Below are positions 8,500 through 17,146 of a DNA stretch of 64,000 nt, piece by piece. The number at the start of each line of letters is the position of its first letter. The first letter of the stretch is position 1. The translations under genes and the position numbers were made by a program. Source of the DNA: Serratia ficaria (GTDB taxonomy: Bacteria; Pseudomonadota; Gammaproteobacteria; Enterobacterales; Enterobacteriaceae); the NCBI RefSeq assembly GCF_900187015.1, contig NZ_LT906479.1, positions 992,001 through 1,056,000 on the forward strand. Reading direction: 5' to 3'. Below the pieces are notes generated by a model. It made no database searches and was not told the DNA's origin. It worked only from the letters and a program-made list of their open reading frames with translations.

Positions 8500-9668
8500 T
8501 CTACTTTTCGGCCGTCGGCATGGTCAACGCGCTGGGCGACAATCTGCCGCAGATCGCGCATAACCTGGCGCTGGGCGCCGCGCCCGGCATGCAGCGGCAG
8601 GATCGCTGGCTGATCGGCGGCGCGTCCTCCTGGTTCGGCAACGTGCAGGGCGAGCTGCCGGCGATCCCGCGGGCGCTGTGGCGGCACAATTCGCGCAACA
8701 ATCGATTGCTGCTGGCGGCGCTGGCGCAAATCGATGCGCCGGTGCGTGAGGCGATCGCCCGCTACGGCGCCGATCGGGTGGCGGTGATCCTCGGCACCAG
8801 CACCTCCGGCATCGACGAAGGGGAACGGGCGCTGTCGCAGCGGCAGAACGGGGCCTGGCCGCCGGACTACCATTATCGCCAACAGGAGCTGGGCGACCCG
8901 AGCCTGTTTCTCAGCGCCTATCTGGGCACCGCCGGCCCGGCTTACACCCTGTCGACCGCCTGTTCCTCCAGCGCGCGGGCCATTATCAGCGGCCAGCGCC
9001 TGATCGCGGCGGGGCTGGCCGATGCGGCGATCGTCGGCGGCGCCGACAGCCTGTGCCGCATGCCGATCAACGGTTTCAACAGCCTGGAATCCCTGTCGCT
9101 GGAACGCTGCACGCCGTTCGCCGCCGGGCGCAGCGGCATCAATATCGGCGAGGCGGCGGCGCTGATGCTGCTGACGCGCGAACCGGCGGCGGTGGCGTTG
9201 CTGGGGGCCGGCGAGTCCTCCGATGCCTGGCATATGTCGGCGCCGCATCCCGAAGGCGCGGGCGCGGAGCGAGCCATCGCTATGGCGCTGAAGCAGGCCG
9301 GCATGAGCGCCGGGCAGATCGGTTATATTAATCTGCATGGCACCGCCACCCGGCTGAACGATCGGGTGGAGGCGCAGGTGATCAACCGCCTGTTTGGCGC
9401 GCAGACGCCCTGCAGCTCCACCAAGCATCTTACCGGCCACACGCTGGGCGCCGCCGGGGCGGTGGAAGCCGCGCTGAGCTGGCTGCTGCTGACCCAGCCG
9501 CTGCCGCTGCCCCAGCAGGACTTCAGCGCTGCGCCGCATGACGATCGGCTGGCGGAGATTGGCCTGGTGTGCCGGCCGCAGCAAGCGCTGCGTCAGCGGG
9601 CGATCCTGTCAAATTCATTTGCCTTTGGCGGCAACAATGCCTGCCTGCTGCTGGGAGACGCGCCGTGA
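8496..9668 (+). CDS. apeO: Beta-ketoacyl-ACP synthase (KS), aryl polyene cluster
   Basis: A 390-residue thiolase-fold ketosynthase of the FabB/FabF family with a complete active site: Cys156 in STACSSSARA, His281 in NLHGTAT, Lys310 and His315 in KHLTGHTLGAAG. It catalyses chain extension with malonyl-ACP during polyene assembly. In the characterised Xenorhabdus system the ApeO ketosynthase works with a chain-length-factor partner (ApeC, recalled), which is not in this window and would lie to the left. The GTG start overlaps the lipoprotein stop. Confidence 0.85.
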   Translation: MIYFSAVGMVNALGDNLPQIAHNLALGAAPGMQRQDRWLIGGASSWFGNVQGELPAIPRALWRHNSRNNRLLLAALAQIDAPVREAIARYGADRVAVILGTSTSGIDEGERALSQRQNGAWPPDYHYRQQELGDPSLFLSAYLGTAGPAYTLSTACSSSARAIISGQRLIAAGLADAAIVGGADSLCRMPINGFNSLESLSLERCTPFAAGRSGINIGEAAALMLLTREPAAVALLGAGESSDAWHMSAPHPEGAGAERAIAMALKQAGMSAGQIGYINLHGTATRLNDRVEAQVINRLFGAQTPCSSTKHLTGHTLGAAGAVEAALSWLLLTQPLPLPQQDFSAAPHDDRLAEIGLVCRPQQALRQRAILSNSFAFGGNNACLLLGDAP

Positions 9669-10138
9669 ATCATTACCGCAATGCGGAATATTATCTGCCC
9701 CACGCCGCGCCTATGGTGCTGCTGGAACGGGTGCTGGCGGTGGGCGAAGAGCATGCGCAGTGCGCGGTAACGGTCAGCGCCGACGGCGTGCTGGCGCCGT
9801 TCCTGGATCCGCAGGGCGCGCTGCCGGGCTGGTTCGGCATCGAGCTGATGGCGCAAGCGATCGGCGTCTGGAGCGGCTGGCACGGGCGGCAGGCCGCTCA
9901 GCCGCCGCAGCTCGGCATGCTGCTCGGCGGCCGGGCCATCCGTTGTGAACTGCCGGCGTTTCCGCCAGGCAGCGAACTGCGGGTCAGCGTGCAGCAACTG
10001 CTGAAAGACGAGAAGCTGGCCAGCTTCGAGTGTGAAATCAGCATCGATAATGTGCGCGTCGCGCACGGCAGGTTGAATACCTATCAGCCTGATCAACAAG
10101 AAATAGTTCAATTGACCAGCTTAAGGGGAGACGCATGA
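9665..10138 (+). CDS. apeP: ApeP-type hotdog dehydratase subunit
   Basis: A 157-residue hotdog protein of the FabA/FabZ class. It carries the catalytic histidine block (YLPHAAPMVLLERV, His13) and the helix glutamate (GWFGIELMAQA, Glu60). It lacks the GHFPGHP loop that is present in ApeI, so the two proteins divide the usual FabZ motifs between them. Together they would dehydrate 3-hydroxyacyl-ACP to the trans-enoyl form, leaving the conjugated double bonds of the polyene. GTG at 9665 is chosen over upstream in-frame starts because it overlaps the KS stop by four bases and the LPH motif then lies at the normal distance. Confidence 0.8.
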   Translation: MNHYRNAEYYLPHAAPMVLLERVLAVGEEHAQCAVTVSADGVLAPFLDPQGALPGWFGIELMAQAIGVWSGWHGRQAAQPPQLGMLLGGRAIRCELPAFPPGSELRVSVQQLLKDEKLASFECEISIDNVRVAHGRLNTYQPDQQEIVQLTSLRGDA

Positions 10139-10866
10139 CGCGTTCCGTTTTAGTCACCGGCGCCAGTAAAGGGATCGGTCAGGCCATCGCCTGCCGCCTG
10201 GCCGCGGATGGCTTTTTGATCGTCGTTCACTACCACAGCGATAAAACCGGGGCCGAACGCAGCCTGCAGCAGATTGTCGCCGCCGGCGGCCAGGGGCGGC
10301 TGATCCGGTTCGATATCAGCAACCGCGAGCAGTGCCGTACGGCGCTGGAGCAGGATATCGAAACCCACGGCGCCTATTACGGCGTGGTGAACAACGCCGG
10401 CATCACCCGCGACGGGGCATTCCCGGCGCTGAGCGACAGCGACTGGGATGGGGTGATCCACACCAACCTCGACAGCTTTTATAACGTGCTGCACCCCTGC
10501 GTGATGCCGATGATCGGCCTGCGCCAGGGCGGCCGCATCATTGCGTTGTCCTCGGTATCCGGCGTGATGGGCAATCGCGGGCAGGTTAACTACAGCGCGG
10601 CCAAGGCCGGGGTGATCGGCGCCTGCAAGGCGCTGGCGATCGAGCTGGCCAAGCGCAAAATTACCGTCAACTGCATCGCCCCGGGGCTGATCGACACCGG
10701 CATGATCGACCTGGAACCGGCGGCGCTGGACGAAGCGATGCGCGCCATCCCGCTCAAGCGCATCGGCACGGCGGAAGAGGTGGCCGGGCTGGCCAGCTAT
10801 CTGATGTCGGATATCGCCGGCTACGTGACGCGACAGGTGATCTCCATCAATGGGGGCATGGCATGA
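10135..10866 (+). CDS. apeQ: 3-oxoacyl-ACP reductase (FabG-like), aryl polyene cluster
   Basis: A 243-residue short-chain dehydrogenase of the FabG family. The cofactor motif TGASKGIG spans residues 8-15, NNAG is near residue 86, and the catalytic Ser140, Tyr153 and Lys157 (YSAAK) are in place. It ends with SINGGMA, the usual FabG C-terminus. It reduces the 3-keto group after each ketosynthase step, using NADPH. ATGA overlaps connect it with apeP and apeR. A housekeeping FabG is excluded as an explanation by its position in the middle of the APE operon. Confidence 0.87.
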   Translation: MTRSVLVTGASKGIGQAIACRLAADGFLIVVHYHSDKTGAERSLQQIVAAGGQGRLIRFDISNREQCRTALEQDIETHGAYYGVVNNAGITRDGAFPALSDSDWDGVIHTNLDSFYNVLHPCVMPMIGLRQGGRIIALSSVSGVMGNRGQVNYSAAKAGVIGACKALAIELAKRKITVNCIAPGLIDTGMIDLEPAALDEAMRAIPLKRIGTAEEVAGLASYLMSDIAGYVTRQVISINGGMA

Positions 10867-12092
10867 CGCAGCGCGTGGTGGTTACCGGCATGGCGGGCGT
10901 TACCGCCTTCGGCAATAGCTGGGCGGAAGTGTCCGGCCGTTTGAAACAGGGAAAAAACGCGGTGCGTTACATGGCGCCGTGGGAGGAGTATCAGGGATTG
11001 AATTCGCGGCTGGGGGCGCCGATCGACAACTTCACCTTGCCGGAACACTATACCCGCAAGCGCATTCGCTCGATGGGCCGCGTTTCGCTGCTGGCCACCC
11101 GGGCGACCGAGCTGGCGCTGGAGCAGGCGGGGCTGCTGGGCGAGGCGGTGTTGACCAACGGCGAAACCGGCATCGCCTACGGATCTTCCACCGGCAGCAC
11201 CAAGCCGGTCAGCGAGTTCGCCACCATGTTGACCGAAAAGCACACCGGCAATATCACCGGCACCACCTATGTGCAGATGATGCCGCACACCACCGCGGTT
11301 AACGCCGGACTGTTTTTCGGCCTGCGCGGTCGGGTGATCCCCACCTCCAGCGCCTGCACCTCCGGCAGCCAGGCGATCGGCTACGCCTATGAAAGCATCC
11401 GCCACGGTTACCAAACGGTGATGGTGGCGGGCGGGGCGGAAGAACTGTGCCCGTCGGAGGCGGCGGTGTTCGACACCCTGTTCGCCACCAGCCAGCGGAA
11501 CGACGCGCCTGCGCTGTCGCCGCGGCCGTTCGATCGCCGGCGCGACGGCCTGGTGATCGGCGAAGGCGCCGGCTCGCTGATCCTCGAATCACTGGATCAT
11601 GCGCTGGCGCGCGGCGCCGCCATTTACGGCGAAATTATCGGCTTCGCCACCAACTGCGACGCGGCGCATATCACCCAGCCGCAGCAGGAAACCATGCAGA
11701 TTTGCATGCGGCAGGCGCTGAAAGCCTCCGGGATCGCCGGTGCCGATATCGGTTACATCAGCGCTCACGGCACCGCCACCGATCGCGGCGACGTCGCGGA
11801 AAGCCAGGCCACGGCGGCCATTTTTGGCAACCGCACCCCGATTTCCTCGCTGAAAAGCTATTTTGGCCATACCCTGGGCGCCTGCGGCGCGCTGGAAGCT
11901 TGGATGACGTTGGAAATGATGCGTGACGCCAGCTTTGCGCCGACCATCAACCTGAGCGAGCCGGACAGCGCCTGCGGTGAGCTGGACTACATCATGGGTG
12001 AGCATCGCGCGATTGATACCGAGTTTGTCCAGTCGAACAACTTCGCCTTCGGCGGCATCAATACTTCGCTGATTCTGCGGCGCTGGGCCTGA
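10863..12092 (+). CDS. apeR: Beta-ketoacyl-ACP synthase (second KS), aryl polyene cluster
   Basis: A 409-residue ketosynthase, longer at the N-terminus than the first KS of the cluster, with full catalytic residues: Cys165 in SSACTSGSQ, His302 in SAHGTAT, Lys331 and His336 in KSYFGHTLGACG. It probably performs initiation or early elongation of the aryl polyene; the two KS proteins are clearly paralogues with different binding pockets. It is the last gene of the operon and is followed by a GC-rich hairpin at 12104-12123. Confidence 0.85.
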   Translation: MTQRVVVTGMAGVTAFGNSWAEVSGRLKQGKNAVRYMAPWEEYQGLNSRLGAPIDNFTLPEHYTRKRIRSMGRVSLLATRATELALEQAGLLGEAVLTNGETGIAYGSSTGSTKPVSEFATMLTEKHTGNITGTTYVQMMPHTTAVNAGLFFGLRGRVIPTSSACTSGSQAIGYAYESIRHGYQTVMVAGGAEELCPSEAAVFDTLFATSQRNDAPALSPRPFDRRRDGLVIGEGAGSLILESLDHALARGAAIYGEIIGFATNCDAAHITQPQQETMQICMRQALKASGIAGADIGYISAHGTATDRGDVAESQATAAIFGNRTPISSLKSYFGHTLGACGALEAWMTLEMMRDASFAPTINLSEPDSACGELDYIMGEHRAIDTEFVQSNNFAFGGINTSLILRRWA

Positions 12093-12103
12093 TCTTTCTT
12101 TCG

Positions 12104-12123
12104 GCCGGAGCGCCCGCTCCGGC
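12104..12123 (+). terminator. Hairpin after apeR, probable end of the APE operon
   Basis: GCCGGAGC (12104-12111), loop GCCC, GCTCCGGC (12116-12123): a perfect 8-bp GC-rich stem just after the apeR stop. The following bases (TATTGTTG) are only moderately T-rich, so termination may be incomplete. Confidence 0.6.
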
Positions 12124-12166
12124 TATTGTTGCCGGTTAGTCAAAAGTCTTATGCGCAATAGGGCGT

Positions 12167-12194
12167 TTGTGATCAACAAAACAGTTGCCATAAT
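12167..12194 (+). promoter_or_regulatory. Candidate sigma-70 promoter for dkgB
   Basis: TTGTGA (12167-12172) and CATAAT (12189-12194) are separated by 16 bases, 42 bases before the dkgB ATG at 12237. Each hexamer is close to consensus. The call rests on sequence alone. Confidence 0.45.
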
Positions 12195-12236
12195 CTCCGC
12201 CATACCGCATCTACCCGCTAACGAGAGAAAAATATT

Positions 12237-13040
12237 ATGAGCATCCCCGCATTTGGTTTAGGCACTTTCCGTCTTCAGGATCAAGTGGTGATCGACTCGG
12301 TGCGCACCGCGCTGGAGCTGGGTTACCGCGCGATCGACACCGCGCAGATTTACGAGAATGAAGCGGCCGTCGGCCAGGCCATCGCCGCCAGCGGCGTCAA
12401 GCGCGAAGAGCTGTTCATCACCACCAAGATCTGGATCGCCAACCTGGCGAAAGGCAAACTGATCCCCAGCCTGCAGGAAAGCCTGAACAAGCTGCAGACC
12501 TCTTACGTCGATCTGACGTTGATCCACTGGCCGTCGCCGAATGACGAGGTGCCGGTGGCGGAGTTTATGGCCGAACTGGTTGAGGCCAGGCAGCTGGGGC
12601 TGACCCGCCAAATCGGCATCTCCAACTTTACCCTGGATCTGATGCAGCGGGCGATCGACGCCGTCGGCGCCGAGCAGATCGCCACCAACCAGATTGAGCT
12701 GTCGCCGTATCTGCAGAACCGCAAGGTGGCGGAGTTTGCCCGGCAGCACGGCATCGCCGTCACCTCTTACATGACGCTGGCCTACGGCCAGGCGCTGCAG
12801 GACGAGACCATCAAAGGCATTGCCGCGCGCCATAACGCCACCCCGGCGCAGGTGATCCTGGCCTGGGCGTTGCAGTTGGGCTATGCGGTGATCCCGTCAT
12901 CCACCAAGCGCGAAAACCTGGCCAGCAACCTGTTGGCGCAGCAGCTGCAGCTGACCGACGAAGATATGGCGCAGATCGCCGCGCTGGAAAACAACGGCCG
13001 CCTGGTCAGCCCGGAAGGTCTGGCGCCAGACTGGGATTGA
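12237..13040 (+). CDS. dkgB: 2,5-diketo-D-gluconate reductase B-type aldo/keto reductase
   Basis: A 267-residue NADPH-dependent aldo-keto reductase with the full catalytic tetrad: Asp34, Tyr39, Lys64 and His97 ([22 protein letters not shown]). In E. coli DkgB reduces 2,5-diketogluconate, methylglyoxal and other small carbonyls in the cytoplasm. Length and sequence match the E. coli protein throughout, and the neighbour yafC is also conserved, so the assignment is firm. It has its own promoter and a hairpin terminator shared with the convergent regulator gene. Confidence 0.95.
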   Translation: MSIPAFGLGTFRLQDQVVIDSVRTALELGYRAIDTAQIYENEAAVGQAIAASGVKREELFITTKIWIANLAKGKLIPSLQESLNKLQTSYVDLTLIHWPSPNDEVPVAEFMAELVEARQLGLTRQIGISNFTLDLMQRAIDAVGAEQIATNQIELSPYLQNRKVAEFARQHGIAVTSYMTLAYGQALQDETIKGIAARHNATPAQVILAWALQLGYAVIPSSTKRENLASNLLAQQLQLTDEDMAQIAALENNGRLVSPEGLAPDWD

Positions 13041-13062
13041 TTCCCCGCGTGCGGCAACTCAG

Positions 13063-13085
13063 GGCGCCCCATCGGGCGCCTTTTT
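13063..13085. terminator. Bidirectional terminator between dkgB and yafC
   Basis: GGCGCCC (13063-13069), loop CATC, GGGCGCC (13074-13080), then TTTTT on the + strand. It lies between two convergent genes and overlaps the end of the yafC reading frame at 13085. Confidence 0.8.
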
Positions 13086-13972
13086 CATGGCTGCAGATGT
13101 TCGCTGACAAAATCGATAAAGCTGCGCAGGCGGTTGCTGACCGCGCTGTCGCTGTAGTACACCGCATTGATCGGCATGGCGACCGGCAGGGTTTCTTTCA
13201 CCAGCAGCGGCACCAGATCGCCGCGCTTAATGTCTTCGCCAATCATAAAGTCCGACAGGCAGGCGATGCCGTTGCCGTGCAGGCACAGGTGGCGTTGGGT
13301 CTCACCGCTGTTGGTGGTCAGCCCCGGGGTGATTTCCAGCTGGCGGCCATCGGCGCAGGCCAACGGCCAGCGGTTCAGGCTGGGCAGATCGTTGAAGCCG
13401 ATGCAGCAATGCCGTTCCAGATCTTCCACCCGCTGCGGGGTGCCGTGCTGCGCCAGGTAGGCGGGGGAGGCCAGCACGCGGCGGTAGCTGGTCATCAGTT
13501 TGCGCGCCTTCAGGCTGGAATCGGTCAGTTCGCCGACGCGGATGGCGATGTCCACCTTGCGTTCGATCAGATTGATAAAGTTTTCCGACGACACCAGCGA
13601 CAGCGACATTTCCGGATAGCGGGTGCGGAACTCCGCCACCAGCGGCGTCAGCACGTGCAGCACCACCGGCGTGGCGGCGTCGACGCGCAGCAGCCCCTGC
13701 GGGCGCCGGCGGCTCTCCATCAGCGCGTTTTCCGCCGCGGCCATGTCGCTCAAAACCTTTTGCACCTGGCGGAAATAATTCTCGCCTTCCTGAGTCAGGC
13801 TGATTTGCCGCGTGGTGCGGTTAAGCAGGGTGACGCCCAGCTTGTTTTCCAGCTTCTTCACCGTGCGGCTCACCACCGAATTCGCCTGTTCCAGCCGCTC
13901 CGCCGCCCGGCTGAAGCTGCCGCTTTCCACCACGGTCACAAAGGTGATCAACTCGTCGGAATTCGCTTTCAT
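13085..13972 (-). CDS. yafC: LysR-family transcriptional regulator YafC
   Basis: A 295-residue LysR-type regulator. The winged helix-turn-helix is at residues 1-60 ([20 protein letters not shown]), followed by a linker helix and a substrate-binding domain with [14 protein letters not shown] and [19 protein letters not shown]. It closely resembles E. coli YafC in sequence and position beside dkgB. Here it is also divergent from an MFS exporter that E. coli lacks at this place, and the intergenic region holds a palindrome that is a plausible binding site. The exporter is therefore the best candidate target; the effector is unknown. Confidence 0.9.
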   Translation of the reverse strand: MKANSDELITFVTVVESGSFSRAAERLEQANSVVSRTVKKLENKLGVTLLNRTTRQISLTQEGENYFRQVQKVLSDMAAAENALMESRRRPQGLLRVDAATPVVLHVLTPLVAEFRTRYPEMSLSLVSSENFINLIERKVDIAIRVGELTDSSLKARKLMTSYRRVLASPAYLAQHGTPQRVEDLERHCCIGFNDLPSLNRWPLACADGRQLEITPGLTTNSGETQRHLCLHGNGIACLSDFMIGEDIKRGDLVPLLVKETLPVAMPINAVYYSDSAVSNRLRSFIDFVSEHLQP

Positions 13973-13987
13973 TGTTGCTCCGGTGGC

Positions 13988-14006
13988 AAAATTTATTTGA
14001 AATTTT
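13988..14006. promoter_or_regulatory. Palindrome in the yafC / MFS exporter divergent promoter (LysR-box candidate)
   Basis: AAAATTT (13988-13994), ATTTG, AAATTTT (14000-14006) form a perfect 7-bp inverted repeat with a 5-bp spacer. It lies between the start codons of the LysR gene and the MFS gene. A GATAAT hexamer at 14034-14039 may be the -10 box of the MFS gene. Size and location suit a LysR recognition site; binding is inferred. Confidence 0.5.
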
Positions 14007-14077
14007 GAGCATTTTTATCATTTAAGCATAGGCCGATAATAGCCGTCATCAACCTGAACGCTATTTTGGAGTAAAAA

Positions 14078-15253
14078 ATGCCACTCGCATTACTTGCATT
14101 AACCATCAGCGCCTTTGCCATCGGCACCACGGAGTTCGTGATCGTCGGCCTGATCCCGACCATCGCGGAACAGCTTGGGGTGACGGTGCCGTCCGCCGGG
14201 CTGCTGGTGACCCTCTACGCCATCGGCGTGGCGATCGGCGCACCGGTGCTGACGGCCCTGACCGGCCGCGTGCCGCGCAAATTGCTGCTGGTGGGGCTGA
14301 TGGCGCTGTTCACCCTCGGTAACCTGCTGGCCTGGCAGTCGCCGAGCTATGAGTCGCTGGTGGTGGCCCGCCTGCTGACCGGCCTGGCGCACGGCGTGTT
14401 CTTCTCAATCGGCTCTACCATCGCCACCAGCCTGGTGGCGAAAGAGAAGGCGGCGTCGGCCATCGCCATCATGTTCGGCGGCCTGACCGTGGCGCTGGTG
14501 ACCGGCGTGCCGCTGGGCACCTTCATCGGCCAGCACTTCGGCTGGCGTGAAACCTTCCTGGCGGTATCGCTGATCGGCGCGATCGCCACCGTCGCCAGCA
14601 TTATTTTGGTGCCGAACAACATTAAGAATCAGGCCGGCGCCGGCATCGGCGAGCAGCTGAAAGTGCTGACCCACCCGCGCCTGCTGCTGATTTACGCCAT
14701 TACCGCGCTGGGCTACGGCGGGGTGTTTACCACCTTCACCTTCCTGGCGCCGATGATGCAAGAGCTGGCGGGCTTCTCCGCCCCGACGGTAAGCTGGATC
14801 CTGCTGGCGTACGGCATCGCGGTGGCCATCGGCAATATCTGGGGCGGCAAGCTGGCGGATCGCCACGGCGCGGTGCGCGCGCTGAGCTTTATCTTTGCCT
14901 CTTTGGCCGCGCTGCTGCTGGTATTCCAGTTCACCGCCAGCCACAGCATCGCCGCGCTGGCGACGGTGATCGTGATGGGGGTATTCGCCTTCGGCAACGT
15001 GCCGGGCCTGCAGGTTTACGTGGTGCAAAAAGCCGAGCAGTACACGCCGAATGCGGTGGATGTGGCCTCCGGTCTGAACATCGCGGCCTTTAACGTCGGC
15101 ATCGCCCTCGGATCGGTGATTGGCGGCCAGACCGTCGCCTCGCTGGGGCTGGCGCAGACGCCGTGGATTGGCGCGCTGATTGTGCTGGTCGCCCTGTTGC
15201 TGGTCGGCCTCAGCGGCCGGCTGGATAAAAAGTATCAGCCCCAGACCGCCTGA
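14078..15253 (+). CDS. MFS transporter, DHA1 drug/sugar efflux type
   Basis: A 391-residue, 12-helix major facilitator. The N-terminus AIGTTEFVIVGLIPTIA is typical of the AraJ/YdhP-like DHA1 group, the motif-A loop after TM2 is short (TGRVPRKLLL), and motif C is GVPLGTFIG near residue 147. It should export small molecules (sugars, nucleosides or drugs) by proton antiport; the substrate cannot be told from sequence. It is divergent from the LysR regulator and absent at this place in E. coli. An independent terminator follows. Confidence 0.85.
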   Translation: MPLALLALTISAFAIGTTEFVIVGLIPTIAEQLGVTVPSAGLLVTLYAIGVAIGAPVLTALTGRVPRKLLLVGLMALFTLGNLLAWQSPSYESLVVARLLTGLAHGVFFSIGSTIATSLVAKEKAASAIAIMFGGLTVALVTGVPLGTFIGQHFGWRETFLAVSLIGAIATVASIILVPNNIKNQAGAGIGEQLKVLTHPRLLLIYAITALGYGGVFTTFTFLAPMMQELAGFSAPTVSWILLAYGIAVAIGNIWGGKLADRHGAVRALSFIFASLAALLLVFQFTASHSIAALATVIVMGVFAFGNVPGLQVYVVQKAEQYTPNAVDVASGLNIAAFNVGIALGSVIGGQTVASLGLAQTPWIGALIVLVALLLVGLSGRLDKKYQPQTA

Positions 15254-15276
15254 TGTATCCCGACGATCGTGAATCT

Positions 15277-15298
15277 GGCCCGCTTTTGCGGGCCTTTT
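15277..15298 (+). terminator. Rho-independent terminator of the MFS gene
   Basis: GGCCCGC (15277-15283), loop TTTT, GCGGGCC (15288-15294), followed by TTTT. It lies 24 bases after the stop codon. Confidence 0.85.
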
Positions 15299-15494
15299 CG
15301 CATTTCTCGTTTAACGGCGCCTACCTTTACACACCTATACCCTCAGAAGATTGAATTCCCTCTCCGTCGCCCCTATAACTGGAAGGGTATGCCGGTAAAA
15401 GCCATGCCGTCGGCGCAGGGCGGGCGTATAATCAATTCATCGTTGGCGGCGATCTGACCGCCAGTTTCATCCTAATGGGAAATAGGCGAATAGC

Positions 15495-16289
15495 GTGCCG
15501 AAACGAACTTATGCAATGAGGTATGTTGCAGGCCAGCCGGTTGAGCGAATTTTCCCTGGCGCCATCAATCACCCTTTGCCGCCTGGGGCCGCATTGCCTA
15601 CGGCCGGCGCCCTGCGGGTGATGGTATGGAATATCTTCAAGCAGCAGCGGGCCGACTGGCTTTCGGTGCTGAAAAGCCACGGTAAGGATGCGCAGCTGGT
15701 GCTGCTGCAGGAGGCGCAAACCACCCCGGAGCTGGTGAGCTTCGCCACCGCCAACTATCTGGCGGCCGATCAGGTGCCGGCATTCGCGTTGCCGCAGCAC
15801 CCTTCCGGCGTAATGACGCTGGCGGCGGCGCATCCGGTATATTGCTGCCCGCTGCGGGAGCGTGAACCTTTGCTGCGGCTGGCCAAATCGGCGCTGATCA
15901 CCGTTTACCCGCTGTTCAACGGCCAACTGCTGATGGTGGTGAATATCCATGCGGTAAACTTCAGCCTGGGCGTCGACGTGTACAGCAAGCAGCTGGGGCC
16001 GATTGGCGAGCAGATCGCCAATCATCAGGGGCCGGTGATCATGGCCGGGGACTTTAACGCCTGGAGCCGCAAACGCATCAATGCGCTGTATGAATTCGCC
16101 AGCGACATGGCGCTGCGCGAGGTGAGCTTTACCGACGACCATCGCCGCAAGGCCTTCGGCCGCCCGCTGGACTTTGTGTTCTACCGCAACCTGGGCGTGG
16201 CCGAAGCCTCGGTACTGGTGACCAGCGCTTCGGACCATAACCCGCTGCTGGTGGAGTTCCACCCGGAGAAAGACAAGCCGCACTGGTGA
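15495..16289 (+). CDS. yafD: Endonuclease/exonuclease/phosphatase family protein YafD
   Basis: A 264-residue protein of the EEP superfamily matching E. coli YafD nearly throughout. Visible motifs are [18 protein letters not shown], the metal-binding glutamate block [20 protein letters not shown] and the C-terminal [12 protein letters not shown]. The fold predicts a metal-dependent phosphodiesterase or nuclease; the physiological substrate is not established. GTG at 15495 gives the E. coli-like N-terminus ([13 protein letters not shown]). Its original downstream terminator now lies behind an insertion sequence. Confidence 0.92.
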   Translation: MPKRTYAMRYVAGQPVERIFPGAINHPLPPGAALPTAGALRVMVWNIFKQQRADWLSVLKSHGKDAQLVLLQEAQTTPELVSFATANYLAADQVPAFALPQHPSGVMTLAAAHPVYCCPLREREPLLRLAKSALITVYPLFNGQLLMVVNIHAVNFSLGVDVYSKQLGPIGEQIANHQGPVIMAGDFNAWSRKRINALYEFASDMALREVSFTDDHRRKAFGRPLDFVFYRNLGVAEASVLVTSASDHNPLLVEFHPEKDKPHW

Positions 16290-16293
16290 TCGT

Positions 16294-16296
16294 CAG
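16294..16296. repeat. Left copy of the 3-bp target-site duplication (CAG) of the IS element
   Basis: CAG directly precedes the left end TGACTAG of the element; the same CAG follows its right end at 17600-17602. A 3-bp duplication is normal for the IS3 family. Confidence 0.75.
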
Positions 16297-16331
16297 TGAC
16301 TAGTCCTGATATAGGTTGACACTTTTCAGCC

Positions 16332-17132
16332 TTATAACGCCCGATGAACTTCATCGGGCGTTTTGTATTGTAGCGACAGATGCGGTCGCCGCGTGTTGTA
16401 GATTTCCACAGACTGCCTGACCATTTTCCTTGCCTGTCCGATATCTTTCGGTCTGTTGAGCAGGTATTCCATTTTCAGTATCCCGTTTACTCGTTCCGCC
16501 AGCGCATTCTGGTAACAGTCATACCCGTCCGTCATCGAACAGATAACGCCATGTCGTTGATGTAACGACTGATATTCCTGTGAGCAGTACTGGATACCCC
16601 GGTCTGAGTGATGCACCAGCGGAGCTGCGGTGCGCCTGCCGGCCAGCGCCATTTTGAACGCGCCAGCGACGTGCCGGGCATGCAGGCTGTCATGGACATG
16701 ATAACCCACGATTTTTCTCGACCACGCATCCGTTACCAGACTCACGTACGCCGTCCCTGTCCGCAGGGGAAGATAAGTAATATCCGCTACCCACACCTGT
16801 TCCGGGCGGCTGGCTATCACCTGATTTTCTCCCGCTTTCAACAAGTTGGGATGACGGTAAAAACGATGATGGCTGTTCGTTGTCTTGTGATACGCCCGTT
16901 TAGGCATCACCAGTAAACGGGCGCAGCGCAGTATCCGGAACAGGCGGTCTCGCCCCACATGCATGGGGGCTTGCGGCTGTTGTCGCAGCAAGTGGTGCAG
17001 CTTACGTGTTCCCAGTCGGGGCTGGTGTAAGCGGATGGCGGTCACCTGCTCCACGATATGATGGGCTTGCTCCTCTCTCCCTCGTTCACGTTGCAAAGAC
17101 TGATACCACGCCTGTCGGCTGATACCCATCAA
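16332..17132 (-). CDS. IS3-family transposase OrfB (DDE integrase catalytic domain)
   Basis: A 266-residue reading frame with the rve integrase core: first Asp in VWVADITYLPL, second in HHSDRGIQYCS, and the Glu in NALAERVNGILKMEY, the canonical DDE triad. The frame is open upstream of the first ATG/TTG (residues VARACRLMGISRQAWYQ) into the end of OrfA and is in the -1 phase relative to it. It is therefore probably made as an OrfAB fusion by programmed -1 frameshifting, as in other IS3 elements. No obvious slippery heptamer was identified. A typical HTH_21 segment follows the first residues. Confidence 0.9.
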   Translation of the reverse strand: MMGISRQAWYQSLQRERGREEQAHHIVEQVTAIRLHQPRLGTRKLHHLLRQQPQAPMHVGRDRLFRILRCARLLVMPKRAYHKTTNSHHRFYRHPNLLKAGENQVIASRPEQVWVADITYLPLRTGTAYVSLVTDAWSRKIVGYHVHDSLHARHVAGAFKMALAGRRTAAPLVHHSDRGIQYCSQEYQSLHQRHGVICSMTDGYDCYQNALAERVNGILKMEYLLNRPKDIGQARKMVRQSVEIYNTRRPHLSLQYKTPDEVHRAL

Positions 17133-17146
17133 CCGGCAGGCGCGCG

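Noticed and set aside
15269..15457. A 62-codon frame between the MFS gene and yafD
   Set aside because: It starts inside the MFS terminator region and has no ribosome-binding site or domain.
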